A stretch of DNA of 32,673 nucleotides, from contig JAGLRO010000054.1 in assembly GCA_023136245.1 (NCBI GenBank), positions 1 through 32,673 on the forward strand. Direction: 5' to 3'. Positions 9,738 through 18,844 of this stretch are shown here, piece after piece; within the stretch, counting starts at the first letter, position 1; each line of letters starts with the position of its first letter. Origin of the DNA: Candidatus Heimdallarchaeota archaeon. Lineage in GTDB: Archaea > Asgardarchaeota > Heimdallarchaeia > Heimdallarchaeales > Heimdallarchaeaceae. The position numbers were made by a program, and so were the translations under genes. The notes beneath the pieces were generated by a model. The model saw nothing but the letters and a program-made list of their open reading frames with translations, made no database searches and was not told the origin of the DNA.

Positions 9738-10295
9738 GTGAATAAAATGAAGATTCTAGTTACCTATTACTCTGAAACAGGCAATACAAAAATGATTGCA
9801 GAAGCTATTCACGAAATTGCTTCACAGAATAATGATTCAACTCTGAAGGATTTCAAAGAACTTAAAGTGGAAGAATTGGATGACCATGATTTAGTTTTCC
9901 TTGGTTCTGCCTGTCATCATGCTGATTTAGCTCCACTGGTATTGCGATTCGTGAAAAAAATACCTGAATCACCTAAGTTCATGCTTGCTGGTTTCGTTAC
10001 TCATTCCACTTATCCTCCTGAAGGTTCTGAAAGACATGCAGAGCTTTTCGAGCAATGGGCAAGTAAATGCAGTAAAACTTATGAAAAGCTTCAAAGCGAT
10101 AAAAATGTTGATTACAAAGGTTATTTTCGATGCATGGGTGTTCCTTCTAGCCCCATTAAAGGCTTCATTAATGCTGAGATTATAACAGAAGAAGAAGAAT
10201 ATGCAGAATATATTGAAGTAGTTAACAAACATCCAGATGAGACAGATTTAGAAAATGCGAAACAATTTGCTAAAGAAATTCTTGACAAATGCTAG
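9738..10295 (+). CDS. flavodoxin-domain protein
   Basis: KILVTYYSETGNTKMIAEAI FMN phosphate-binding loop; FLGSACHHADLAP. Confidence 0.8.
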   Translation: MNKMKILVTYYSETGNTKMIAEAIHEIASQNNDSTLKDFKELKVEELDDHDLVFLGSACHHADLAPLVLRFVKKIPESPKFMLAGFVTHSTYPPEGSERHAELFEQWASKCSKTYEKLQSDKNVDYKGYFRCMGVPSSPIKGFINAEIITEEEEYAEYIEVVNKHPDETDLENAKQFAKEILDKC

Positions 10296-10359
10296 TTATT
10301 AATAAAACTCTTTTCTTTGTTTCTTTTCATTGATAGAATTTCTTGATACTCTTCACCAC

Positions 10360-11391
10360 TTATTTCTGAAATTCTTCTGGTATACATACAGCAAACTTAC
10401 ATTCTAACTTTCCAGTTAATGGCGTTTCAATCGGTTCAACTTTGACTGATTGATCGAAAATTATATCCCAATACTGCTTGAAAAAGCCTGCACTACAATT
10501 ACAGAAATTATGTGATATCTCTTTTTCTTCACCCTTTTTTATTGCTCCCCGCACCCAAGCACAATAACAAGCATAATATCTCTTCATTCTTTCATCTTCT
10601 GTATTAAGAAATTTTATGATTTGATAAGGGATTTTTGTAACAATTATCTTGTCCCCTTCTCTTATTCCCGGTGTTATTGTTGGTGAGTTTTTCACATATT
10701 CTATAGCTCCTTGATTTATGTATTGGGCATACTCAAGAGTGCCTTCCTTACTGTGTTTTTCAAGTCTCTCAACAAATTCTTTCTTCTTGATTTTTAGAAA
10801 TTCATCAATATCCTTTATTTTTAGAAAATCTTCTCTATCTTTCTTTATTGGTTCAAGTGGTCGACCATGTAAGCATGGAGATAATATCTCAATGGTTTTT
10901 TCTTCCCCTATTTTTTCTTCCATTCTTTTCATTATCTCTTTGGTAAAGGTTGGTTTCTTATCAGGATGTACGCCTAAGGGTGGAATTGTAAGTTCATTAA
11001 AAATCTCATCTCTTGTTTCTTCATCAATTTGCTCTGCAATTCTTGTATAGAGATTGTCCATAGCATTATAACCTTCGACAATATCTATGATTTTAATAGT
11101 GTAATCATAATTTTCTGTGAAATTTGCATAATTAATTAGCGCTCTTAGTACATCAAGAACTTTGTCTTCACCTTTGTTAACCAAATATTCAGTATATTCA
11201 ACAATTTTTCCTTCAGGAATCGAGTTGATATTTATTTCTTCTCTATTAAGAAATTCTTGAAAATCATTTAATCTTTTGATATAAACTGATATTTGTTCTT
11301 CCTCGATGTTGTTTTTCGATAAATACTCCCTAAAACTTTCTTCATTCATAATAATGCTCTCTTGGTTTTCTCTTATAGATCTCTTAACCAA
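10360..11391 (-). CDS. uncharacterised two-part protein with Cys-rich C-terminus
   Basis: 343 aa; helical N-terminus resembling a SAM-like/core-binding fold (LSKNNIEEEQISVYIKRLNDFQEFL); C-terminal YYACYCAWVRG...HNFCNCSAGFFKQYWDIIF...LECKFAVCIP. Confidence 0.6.
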   Translation of the reverse strand: MVKRSIRENQESIIMNEESFREYLSKNNIEEEQISVYIKRLNDFQEFLNREEININSIPEGKIVEYTEYLVNKGEDKVLDVLRALINYANFTENYDYTIKIIDIVEGYNAMDNLYTRIAEQIDEETRDEIFNELTIPPLGVHPDKKPTFTKEIMKRMEEKIGEEKTIEILSPCLHGRPLEPIKKDREDFLKIKDIDEFLKIKKKEFVERLEKHSKEGTLEYAQYINQGAIEYVKNSPTITPGIREGDKIIVTKIPYQIIKFLNTEDERMKRYYACYCAWVRGAIKKGEEKEISHNFCNCSAGFFKQYWDIIFDQSVKVEPIETPLTGKLECKFAVCIPEEFQK

Positions 11392-11470
11392 GAAGCCAAT
11401 TCTTCAAACAGTTATATTTCTTGTTGAGCAGCTATATTGCTTAATAATACATATGAAATGAAAACAGGTT

Positions 11471-12001
11471 TCATTTTCGTATAGAATGAATTCTTTCAGT
11501 AAGTAGTTCTGCAAGTTCTTCTGCTGCTTCTTTACATTCCTTTGATAAAGGTGCTTCAAAATAAATTTGTTTTGGTTGGATTCCTACATACATAGTTTTT
11601 AAATCAGGGATTTCTGGCTTTAGAAACTCTTCTAACATAGTTAAAGATAAAGTATGTGTCGAAAAATGAAATCCCTGCGAGATAGCTTCTTTGGAAAAGA
11701 TTGCTATTGCCCCTGGTATTTCTTTCATATCTGCAGCATCTAAAAGGATTATTCTATTTGGACCTAATTTTCTTATTTTTCCCAGAAAATGCTCAGGTAC
11801 TCTTTCGCAATAGAAATTTGTTACCCAATCAGGGAGTGATTCTTCTTGTAGTATCTTTAGAACATACAATCCTACAGCATCATCTCCATTATCTTCATTT
11901 CCAATTCCAAGAATCGCCAATTTCTTTATTCCAACCAAAAAATCATCAATTGCTTGAACGAATTCAGGAGTGAATTGATTTTTCTTTGCTGCATCTGACA
12001 T
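11471..12001 (-). CDS. hycI: hydrogenase maturation protease (HycI/HyaD type)
   Basis: LAILGIGNEDNGDDAVGLYVL, RIILLDAADM, HTLSLTMLEEFL. Confidence 0.88.
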   Translation of the reverse strand: MSDAAKKNQFTPEFVQAIDDFLVGIKKLAILGIGNEDNGDDAVGLYVLKILQEESLPDWVTNFYCERVPEHFLGKIRKLGPNRIILLDAADMKEIPGAIAIFSKEAISQGFHFSTHTLSLTMLEEFLKPEIPDLKTMYVGIQPKQIYFEAPLSKECKEAAEELAELLTERIHSIRK

Positions 12002-12120
12002 TGAAAACAGACTAAAGTTGGAATTGATAAATTCTTCTTTATGAGAATAAAGCAGTATTGTTATCTTAATCTAACAACCAAAATAGCAATATTTAAATTA
12101 GTCATACACTTTTTGCTATT

Positions 12121-12463
12121 ACTAGAAGCTGAGCTGATAGCAACGGCTAGCCGGGGACCTAGGGCGTCCTTGTACCAGAAGCGCTCTATATGCTGGGGTG
12201 AATGCTGATGCTGAGGCTTCGTTGATGTTGATACGCCTTGCTTGGATAGCGTCGAAGCGTCGACCCGTGGGATTATATATTCTGGAGGCGGTTTCAGAGG
12301 AAATCGTTAGAAAGGATAGGGTCAAAATGGGTCAGGCACGGAAGTGAGCAGCTCTAAGATCAATATGTGATGCTTATGGTAATCGGCGTGGAGCTTATAA
12401 GCTTGAAACGGCTTCTGATTCGTTGTCAAACTTCAGGTCGCTATGGTCAGCTCAGTTGTCTAC
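12121..12463 (+). ncRNA. ffs: SRP RNA (7S RNA)
   Basis: Helix-8 core GTCAGGCACGGAAGTGAGCAGC at 12331-12352; complementary ends GCTGAGCTGA / TCAGCTCAG (archaeal helix 1); TATA-like ATTTAAATTA at 12091; T-rich tract after 12465; GC-rich island. Confidence 0.88.
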
Positions 12464-12553
12464 CATTTTTCCTTTTAGCAGTTAATATCAGTTAATAAAT
12501 AAAAAATAAAAGTAGGATGTACTACTTTTTTTGAAATATTATCAGTGGCATTC

Positions 12554-13156
12554 TTAGTATGTTTCACATAGAATTTCGAAATAATTGCTAGGATGGCTGC
12601 AGCTGGGACAAATGTCTGGGGGCTCTTCTCCTTCGTGGACCAATCCACATTTTTTACAAACCCATTGAACTTTATCAGTTTTCTTAAACACAGTTTTACC
12701 TTCTACTTGTTCTAAGAGTTTTCTAAATCTATTTTCATGATGTTTTTCAGCTTCACCAATTGCTCGAAGACGATCAGCAACTTTTGAGAAACCTTCCTTT
12801 TCAGCAATATCAGCGAATTCAGGATACATTATGGTATATTCATAATGTTCTCCTGCAATAGCTGCCTTAAGATTTGCAATTGTATCATCTAAAACAAGAG
12901 GTGCTGCTGCGTCAACAGTAATTTCATCCTCTTCAAATTTGATTTTTTTCCTAACTTGTTTAAGCATCTGGAAATTCCACTTTGCATGTTCTCTTTCGTT
13001 ATCAGCTGTTACGAAAAATATATCTGCAATTTGTTCATAATCCTCTTTCTTAGCTATTTTAGCATACATAGTATAACGATTTCTTGCTTGACTTTCACCG
13101 ATAAATGCCTTTGCTAGATTTTTTACTGTTTCATTCATATGATCAATACTCTCCAT
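12554..13156 (-). CDS. rubrerythrin (ferritin-like domain plus rubredoxin-like domain)
   Basis: [53 protein letters not shown]-terminal [25 protein letters not shown]. Confidence 0.95.
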   Translation of the reverse strand: MESIDHMNETVKNLAKAFIGESQARNRYTMYAKIAKKEDYEQIADIFFVTADNEREHAKWNFQMLKQVRKKIKFEEDEITVDAAAPLVLDDTIANLKAAIAGEHYEYTIMYPEFADIAEKEGFSKVADRLRAIGEAEKHHENRFRKLLEQVEGKTVFKKTDKVQWVCKKCGLVHEGEEPPDICPSCSHPSNYFEILCETY

Positions 13157-13240
13157 TCATTTTAGAGAACAGATTATCGAGTTTTTGTTTTGGTTTTCAT
13201 TAAAAATCGTTGTGGTAATAGAGACAAAACAATGAAATTT

Positions 13241-14182
13241 TCACACTTCAAGCTGTCTTTTTAACTGACAACTTCTGCAAGATGTGCTAGTTGTTGCATC
13301 TCCACAGATTTCACAGTCTTTCAGATCTTTATTTGTTTTAATATCTTTCATCATTTCTAGTAATTTATCTTGTCCTCTGACAATGTTGAAAGATAACATA
13401 GGTTGGTTTTCTTGTGTTTTGAAAATGAACTCTCTAACAACTCCTCGATATGCTTCTTCCGCATAGGGACAAGGTATTTCTTGGTATTCCAGATCATTGA
13501 TCATGCAATACATTACAATTTCTGCTTGAGGAGTTGTTCGAAATGGTTTTACTCTTGGAATAAGACTTGGATGTATTTTTCGAGGAGATGGATTTAGTCT
13601 AGCCAATCTTTGAATATCCCCCCTGATGATATTAAGAAGAATGGTCTCAGCTTCATCTTCTAAGTTGTGTGCAGTTACTAAGACATCCGCTCCTACTTCT
13701 TTTGCAGCTTTATTCAGTACTTTTCTTCTCAAAATTCCGCAATACGTGCATGCTCCGAACTCTCTGCTTTCTCCTCTTGTGCCTAGCTTGCTTATTATTT
13801 CATCTAAATCATAACCAAAATCCTTCTTGAATGAAAAAATAGAGTGTTCTATTCCTAATTTTTCAACATGTTTTTTTGCAAAGAAAAGCCCTTCATCTCG
13901 ATAATTCTCTATTCCTTCATCAATAGTTATAGCTACAAGTTCACTTTCCGAGAATTCTTTTTCTATTCTATTTAGAAGGTAAAGCAATGCAATACTATCT
14001 TTACCACCTGAGACACCGATAGCTATTCTCTCTTTTCTCCCAAACATTTTATATTTGGAAATGCTTCGTTTTAATCTTCTCAACATATGTTCATTAAAAT
14101 GTAAAACACAAAGAGCTTGTTTATCATAAGGACGAACATACATTGCATCATTTTCACAGGATGTGCATCTCATTATAACCAC
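13241..14182 (-). CDS. PP-loop tRNA thiolase, TtuA/NcsA (Ncs6/CTU1) family
   Basis: N-terminal CTSC Zn-finger, GVSGGKDSIALLYLL, CTYCGILRR, C-terminal CEICG...CRSCQ. Confidence 0.9.
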   Translation of the reverse strand: MVIMRCTSCENDAMYVRPYDKQALCVLHFNEHMLRRLKRSISKYKMFGRKERIAIGVSGGKDSIALLYLLNRIEKEFSESELVAITIDEGIENYRDEGLFFAKKHVEKLGIEHSIFSFKKDFGYDLDEIISKLGTRGESREFGACTYCGILRRKVLNKAAKEVGADVLVTAHNLEDEAETILLNIIRGDIQRLARLNPSPRKIHPSLIPRVKPFRTTPQAEIVMYCMINDLEYQEIPCPYAEEAYRGVVREFIFKTQENQPMLSFNIVRGQDKLLEMMKDIKTNKDLKDCEICGDATTSTSCRSCQLKRQLEV

Positions 14183-15372
14183 CTGAATTTAAATGCTGAA
14201 AGAACTAGATTCAAAACGATTAGAGCAAGACTGAATAGTCTCATAATGTTTAGTATTCTTTTATGTTTTAAACCATTCTTATTTTTCATTTTAAGATATT
14301 CTTGAATGATTTTATCTCCATCAGTTATTGCTAATGGGAGCAAGTTGAAGAATACTGCTGCAACACTAAGATTAACTATATACAATATCTCTATGTTCCA
14401 GTAGTATGGAAACATTTTGGATAACCAATTCGCTTTAGGAGGGAGATAATTGTAAATACTGATACCCAGAAATATTTTTGTTGTACTATTGGTTTTTGTG
14501 ATTGGGTCAACTTTAGTTGGAACCAAAGAAATATTTCTTCCATCTAAAAGCATGATATAGAGAATACTTGAGTTTAAACTATCAAGTATTATCATAGTGA
14601 AATCATTCACATTGCGAGTTTCTTTGTAATCAATTTGCATACTCTTGTTTGTTTTACCTATACTTTGGATGATATCTCCATTTACTATACCTGCACCTTC
14701 TGCTGGAAAATCATCGAATGTGTTAGTTATCAATACACCACTTGATTCTCCATATCCTATGGAAATGATATAAGGTGATAACAAATATAACCCTAAGAAT
14801 AAAAGTGCAAAAATGGCGTTTAACGCAGATCCATTCATTAGAACTCTGATTCTTTTTCGAGAAGATGCAGCTTCCAGGCTTTCTTTCATTAACTCAACAA
14901 ACGCTCCAAAAAAGATCAAAAGAATAATTATCCCTGAGGATTTTATCTTAATTCCTTCTCGTTTTGCCATAACAGCATGAGCAATTTCATGTGGAACTAT
15001 CATTAATAAGAAAGGGATTATGAGCAACAAAGCCATCTTAAAGTCAACTGTTATACCTGGAATTATTAATTGGATACCTAATCCTGCAGGTGAACCAAAA
15101 AGTATCAAAAATGGGTTTACCAAAAAATATGCAAAGAAACCTATAGCAATAATTAATGCAAGAATTTTGCCAACATTGTAAGTAAATGCCCAAAATCGTT
15201 TTCCTTTCTCTCCCATCTTTTCAAGAATTCTATTGAAAAAATCTGTTTTAAACATAATTCCTAGAGGAAAGAAATGAATTCCAAATCTCTTTAAATCAAA
15301 ATAATTACCTAGGGTAGAAAGAAAAAGAAAAGCCATTACTACTATAAGTATAATCTGAAGTTTAGTAAGCAT
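14173..15372 (-). CDS. membrane-embedded M50/site-2-protease-like metalloprotease with PDZ-like insert
   Basis: HEIAHAVMAKREG (HExxH), multi-TM, FPAEGAGIVNGDIIQSIG PDZ-like, LLPLAITDGDKI. Confidence 0.85.
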   Translation of the reverse strand: MLTKLQIILIVVMAFLFLSTLGNYFDLKRFGIHFFPLGIMFKTDFFNRILEKMGEKGKRFWAFTYNVGKILALIIAIGFFAYFLVNPFLILFGSPAGLGIQLIIPGITVDFKMALLLIIPFLLMIVPHEIAHAVMAKREGIKIKSSGIIILLIFFGAFVELMKESLEAASSRKRIRVLMNGSALNAIFALLFLGLYLLSPYIISIGYGESSGVLITNTFDDFPAEGAGIVNGDIIQSIGKTNKSMQIDYKETRNVNDFTMIILDSLNSSILYIMLLDGRNISLVPTKVDPITKTNSTTKIFLGISIYNYLPPKANWLSKMFPYYWNIEILYIVNLSVAAVFFNLLPLAITDGDKIIQEYLKMKNKNGLKHKRILNIMRLFSLALIVLNLVLSAFKFRWL

Positions 15373-15482
15373 ATATAACCCTTTTAATCACCATTTGCAG
15401 AATAATTTATAAAAACTGCTTTCGTTTGCATTTATCTGTTCAAACTGATTCTTTTTAATATCTGATTGTATTTTTTCTTTCA

Positions 15483-16589
15483 ATGAGAAGAATCACAAAA
15501 TGGTACAACAATCGGGTTTTGGGCTCTCTTCCTAAAGGTTGTCAACTTTGCTCATTAGGTGGAAAACTCGTACTCTTTGTTACAGGAAAATGTGATTCAA
15601 ATTGTTATTATTGTCCTTTGACTAAGGAGAGGAGAAAAGATATCACTTTTGCCAATGAACAAAAAATAAACACAATAACAGAAGCTATTGAAGAAGCCAA
15701 GATGATCTCAGCTCTGGGTGCTGGAATCACTGGAGGTGAACCTTCTTTAACACTGGATAGAACTATTTCTTATCTCTCAGCACTCAAAAATGAATTCGGT
15801 GTTTCATTTCATTGTCATCTTTATACTTCAAAGGCATTAACAATGGAACAATTAGGAGAACTTAATAATTCTGGTTTAGATGAGATAAGATTTCATCCTA
15901 TAAGATTAGAACTTTCAACTTTGATGAAAGAAACGTTAAGGAACGCAAAGACTCTAGATTGGAGTGTAGGAATCGAGATACCTGTAATTCCAGACAAAGA
16001 GGAACTTATAGGCAAAATCATTGATTACTCAATAGAAACTAATCTTGATTTTATAAATTTAAATGAACTTGAAATCACTGAGGAAAACCTCGAAATATTG
16101 GGTAAAATGGGGTATCATTCCAAGAACAATGTTAGTGTAGCAGTTAATGGAAGTGATCGATTAGCTTTTAAGATTTTAAAGAGATACAAAAGAGCTCCAA
16201 TAGATATTCATTTTTGTTCTTCGGGTTACAAAGATGGAGTTCAACTGAAAAATCGCTTCTTAAGAAGAGCAAAAAACTTTGCAAAACCCTTTGATGAAAT
16301 CACAAATGAAGGACTACTCATTCGAGCGAGAGTGCTAGTAAGAAATGAAAACAAAATTTCTGAGATATTTAATAGACTTATACAAGACTATGATATTGAT
16401 CAAAAACTGCTTGAGATTGATGAAAACAATCTCACAATTTTCTTGAATTGGAAAATAGCAAAAGAAATTGCTTCAAAACTTTACAAACAATTTGAAAATG
16501 AAATAAGCAATATGGAAATTATACATCAATATCCTTATTCAAACGGGATAATTACATATTTAGAACCAATTGAAGAAATCTTTTCTTAA
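15483..16589 (+). CDS. radical SAM protein
   Basis: GKCDSNCYYCPLTKERRK (CxxxCxxC) and GITGGEPSLT. Confidence 0.88.
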   Translation: MRRITKWYNNRVLGSLPKGCQLCSLGGKLVLFVTGKCDSNCYYCPLTKERRKDITFANEQKINTITEAIEEAKMISALGAGITGGEPSLTLDRTISYLSALKNEFGVSFHCHLYTSKALTMEQLGELNNSGLDEIRFHPIRLELSTLMKETLRNAKTLDWSVGIEIPVIPDKEELIGKIIDYSIETNLDFINLNELEITEENLEILGKMGYHSKNNVSVAVNGSDRLAFKILKRYKRAPIDIHFCSSGYKDGVQLKNRFLRRAKNFAKPFDEITNEGLLIRARVLVRNENKISEIFNRLIQDYDIDQKLLEIDENNLTIFLNWKIAKEIASKLYKQFENEISNMEIIHQYPYSNGIITYLEPIEEIFS

Positions 16590-17674
16590 TCATACAGAGG
16601 ATATCGTAATAAAGCTGCTATTCCACCTAATTTGGCTAACTGTTCTCCTGATTCATGTTGAACAGACATTAAAACCGTTTTTCCTTTCATTGATGAGTTA
16701 GATTCTACTAATTCATCTACTACCATTCTATGAGATAAATCATCAATCTTTAGCTGATCATCACTTATCAATAATACTTCAACTGCTCCCATAGCAAGTG
16801 CGTTCTTAACCTTTTCAAAGCCATAGGTGACAGTCCCTGTATCTTGACCGATTCTTTTGAAAACTTCTTCCAATAAACGTGTTTCATATGCAACTCGCTG
16901 ATTTTTGGCTATTTTTTCAGGCAACTTTTTAGATAAGACTTCTTTTAATCCAACTCTTCCACCTGAACTTACATGAACCCTTTGAATTTTTTCTATCAAC
17001 ACAGTATCTCTGTTTTTAATAAACTCGAAAAAGTTCTCGGGAGTGAAACCTGGTCCAGCAAGTATTATTACTTGAGGTGTATATTGCTTTTCTAAATCTT
17101 GTAAAACTTGTAATGATTCATTGAAGAATTGCCCCATTTCGCTTGTATGTTGTTTAGTATCACTAAATTTCCGAGCGACTGACGATGTATATTCACTGAT
17201 TATCTTTAATGAAAATTGAGTAACTAATGCAAAACATGCAGAATTATCTTCTATTGTCAAAATAAGAATCTGAGCTAACATTGAAGCTTTTTCAACATCT
17301 TCTAATACTTTTTTCTCCATAGTTGCCCATTTAATTTTGTAAATTCTGACCTTTTCCATGAGTGATAAGGATATTGTATGATACGTTCCTAAGGAAACAA
17401 GATCTTCAGGACCAGCTGTAATCTTACCTTTAAAACGGAGATTATCACCAAAACCATGAAATGCGAATTCCTCAATTTCAACTTCTATAGTCATTTTAAC
17501 ACGTTCGCCTGAATCAGCTCTTATTTCCTCTTCTTTTCTTTTAACTCTTCTAGAGGTTTTTGCACTGACTTTATCTCCAATTTTGAGAATTCTATAGATT
17601 GCATATAGATCATCTCCATTTTCTGGAATGAGTTCTACGAATCCATGTTTGTAATCTTTCTTTAGTATCTTCAT
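16586..17674 (-). CDS. pelA: Pelota/Dom34, mRNA surveillance ribosome-rescue factor
   Basis: SAKTSRRVKRKEEE, IEVEIEEFAFHGFGDNLRFKGKI, VIILAGPGFTPENFFEFI, TYGFEKVKNALAMGAVEVLLISDD. Confidence 0.95.
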   Translation of the reverse strand: MKILKKDYKHGFVELIPENGDDLYAIYRILKIGDKVSAKTSRRVKRKEEEIRADSGERVKMTIEVEIEEFAFHGFGDNLRFKGKITAGPEDLVSLGTYHTISLSLMEKVRIYKIKWATMEKKVLEDVEKASMLAQILILTIEDNSACFALVTQFSLKIISEYTSSVARKFSDTKQHTSEMGQFFNESLQVLQDLEKQYTPQVIILAGPGFTPENFFEFIKNRDTVLIEKIQRVHVSSGGRVGLKEVLSKKLPEKIAKNQRVAYETRLLEEVFKRIGQDTGTVTYGFEKVKNALAMGAVEVLLISDDQLKIDDLSHRMVVDELVESNSSMKGKTVLMSVQHESGEQLAKLGGIAALLRYPLYD

Positions 17675-17702
17675 TTTCTAGTCAGCTCAATTTATTGTCG
17701 AT

Positions 17703-18164
17703 TCAGACACCATCAATTATTTTTTTGTTACTTTTGACCTTTGTGTTTTGTGGATTTATTAATGTAAGAAAATCTTCTCCTGTTTCTACAACATCTGATA
17801 ATGAGACTCTGAAACTGTCACCTTTGCTTTTAACTAGAGAATTTGGTACTGACAGAAATTTGAAATCCATTCGTTTTCCAACAAATTTTACAGCTAAATA
17901 TGGAAGAGCACCTATTCGTTCTGCAAATTCCATCAATCCTTCTATTTGTTCCTTTTGGACATAGAAGACATTTTGACGGCATGTTTTGATTTCAATAGCA
18001 AACATCATACCTTTTTCTGCTGATCCTGCCAGTACATCAGGTCTCGGCATCTTACTTGTACCAGAAGATGAAGGTGCTCTCATCACTGCAAATCCATGGT
18101 CCCAAAAGCGGTTCACAATCATTCGTTCATAATCAGAAGCTCTTTTTTTACTCAAATCAGTCAT
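17703..18164 (-). CDS. hjc: Holliday junction resolvase Hjc
   Basis: KKRASDYERMIVNRFWDHGFAVMRAPSSSGTSKMPRPDVLAG...MFAIEIKTCR nuclease core. Confidence 0.92.
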   Translation of the reverse strand: MTDLSKKRASDYERMIVNRFWDHGFAVMRAPSSSGTSKMPRPDVLAGSAEKGMMFAIEIKTCRQNVFYVQKEQIEGLMEFAERIGALPYLAVKFVGKRMDFKFLSVPNSLVKSKGDSFRVSLSDVVETGEDFLTLINPQNTKVKSNKKIIDGV

Positions 18165-18322
18165 CTCGTCATACTAGATAAATCTATTATTACGCAAACT
18201 ATAATCGTATAAAAATATGCTTTCTATGATGTAAGATGATTTAGAAAGATAAAAATATGCTTTATTGTTTGTCAAATTAGAAGAAAGAATATGAGTTTTG
18301 CTGGAATATTGACTTATATTCG

Positions 18323-18802
18323 GTGTTTGCAAAATTAGTGATGATTGTGACAGATGAAAACATAACTTTGAGACATATGCGAGAAGAGGATATATCTTTA
18401 GTATTAGAAATTGAACGAAAGAGTTTTCCGTATCCATTCGGCGAGGTTTTGATTGGCAATATATATTACGGAGCTCCAGAGTTATGTTTCATAATAGAAG
18501 AAGAAAGTAATATTGTTGGTTTCCTACTGTGCGGTTACACAGCAACTCTAAAACAAGCTCATATACTATCGTTTGCAATTAGACCAGACTGTAGAGGAAG
18601 AGGTTTTGGAAAAAAAATACTGGATTATTCTCTAGAAAAAATGAGAATTTTAGGATATTCGAGTATTAAGCTAGAAGTACAAGTAGATAATGAAAATGCA
18701 ATAAGCTTGTATGAAGAATTAGGTTTCAAGAAAGTTTCAAAAATTAGAAAATATTATCAAGATAATTCCGATGCATTCCTAATGATTATGGATTTTGATT
18801 AA
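18323..18802 (+). CDS. rimI: RimI-like GNAT N-acetyltransferase
   Basis: AIRPDCRGRGFGKKILDYSLEKM acetyl-CoA site; EVQVDNENAISLYEELGFKKVSKIRKYY. Confidence 0.88.
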   Translation: MFAKLVMIVTDENITLRHMREEDISLVLEIERKSFPYPFGEVLIGNIYYGAPELCFIIEEESNIVGFLLCGYTATLKQAHILSFAIRPDCRGRGFGKKILDYSLEKMRILGYSSIKLEVQVDNENAISLYEELGFKKVSKIRKYYQDNSDAFLMIMDFD

Positions 18803-18844
18803 TTTATTCGCTTTGAACAGGAAACATAATCTTGCATATGTTAT

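Noticed and set aside
10718-11050. 110 aa plus-strand ORF
   Set aside because: Antisense to the 343 aa ORF; hydrophobic/Ser-rich composition typical of antisense translation.
12122-12325. 67 aa minus-strand ORF
   Set aside because: Lies within the SRP RNA gene; no protein-like features.
18174-18459. Two short minus-strand ORFs (87 and 60 aa)
   Set aside because: Overlap the RimI start region on the opposite strand; no recognisable features.
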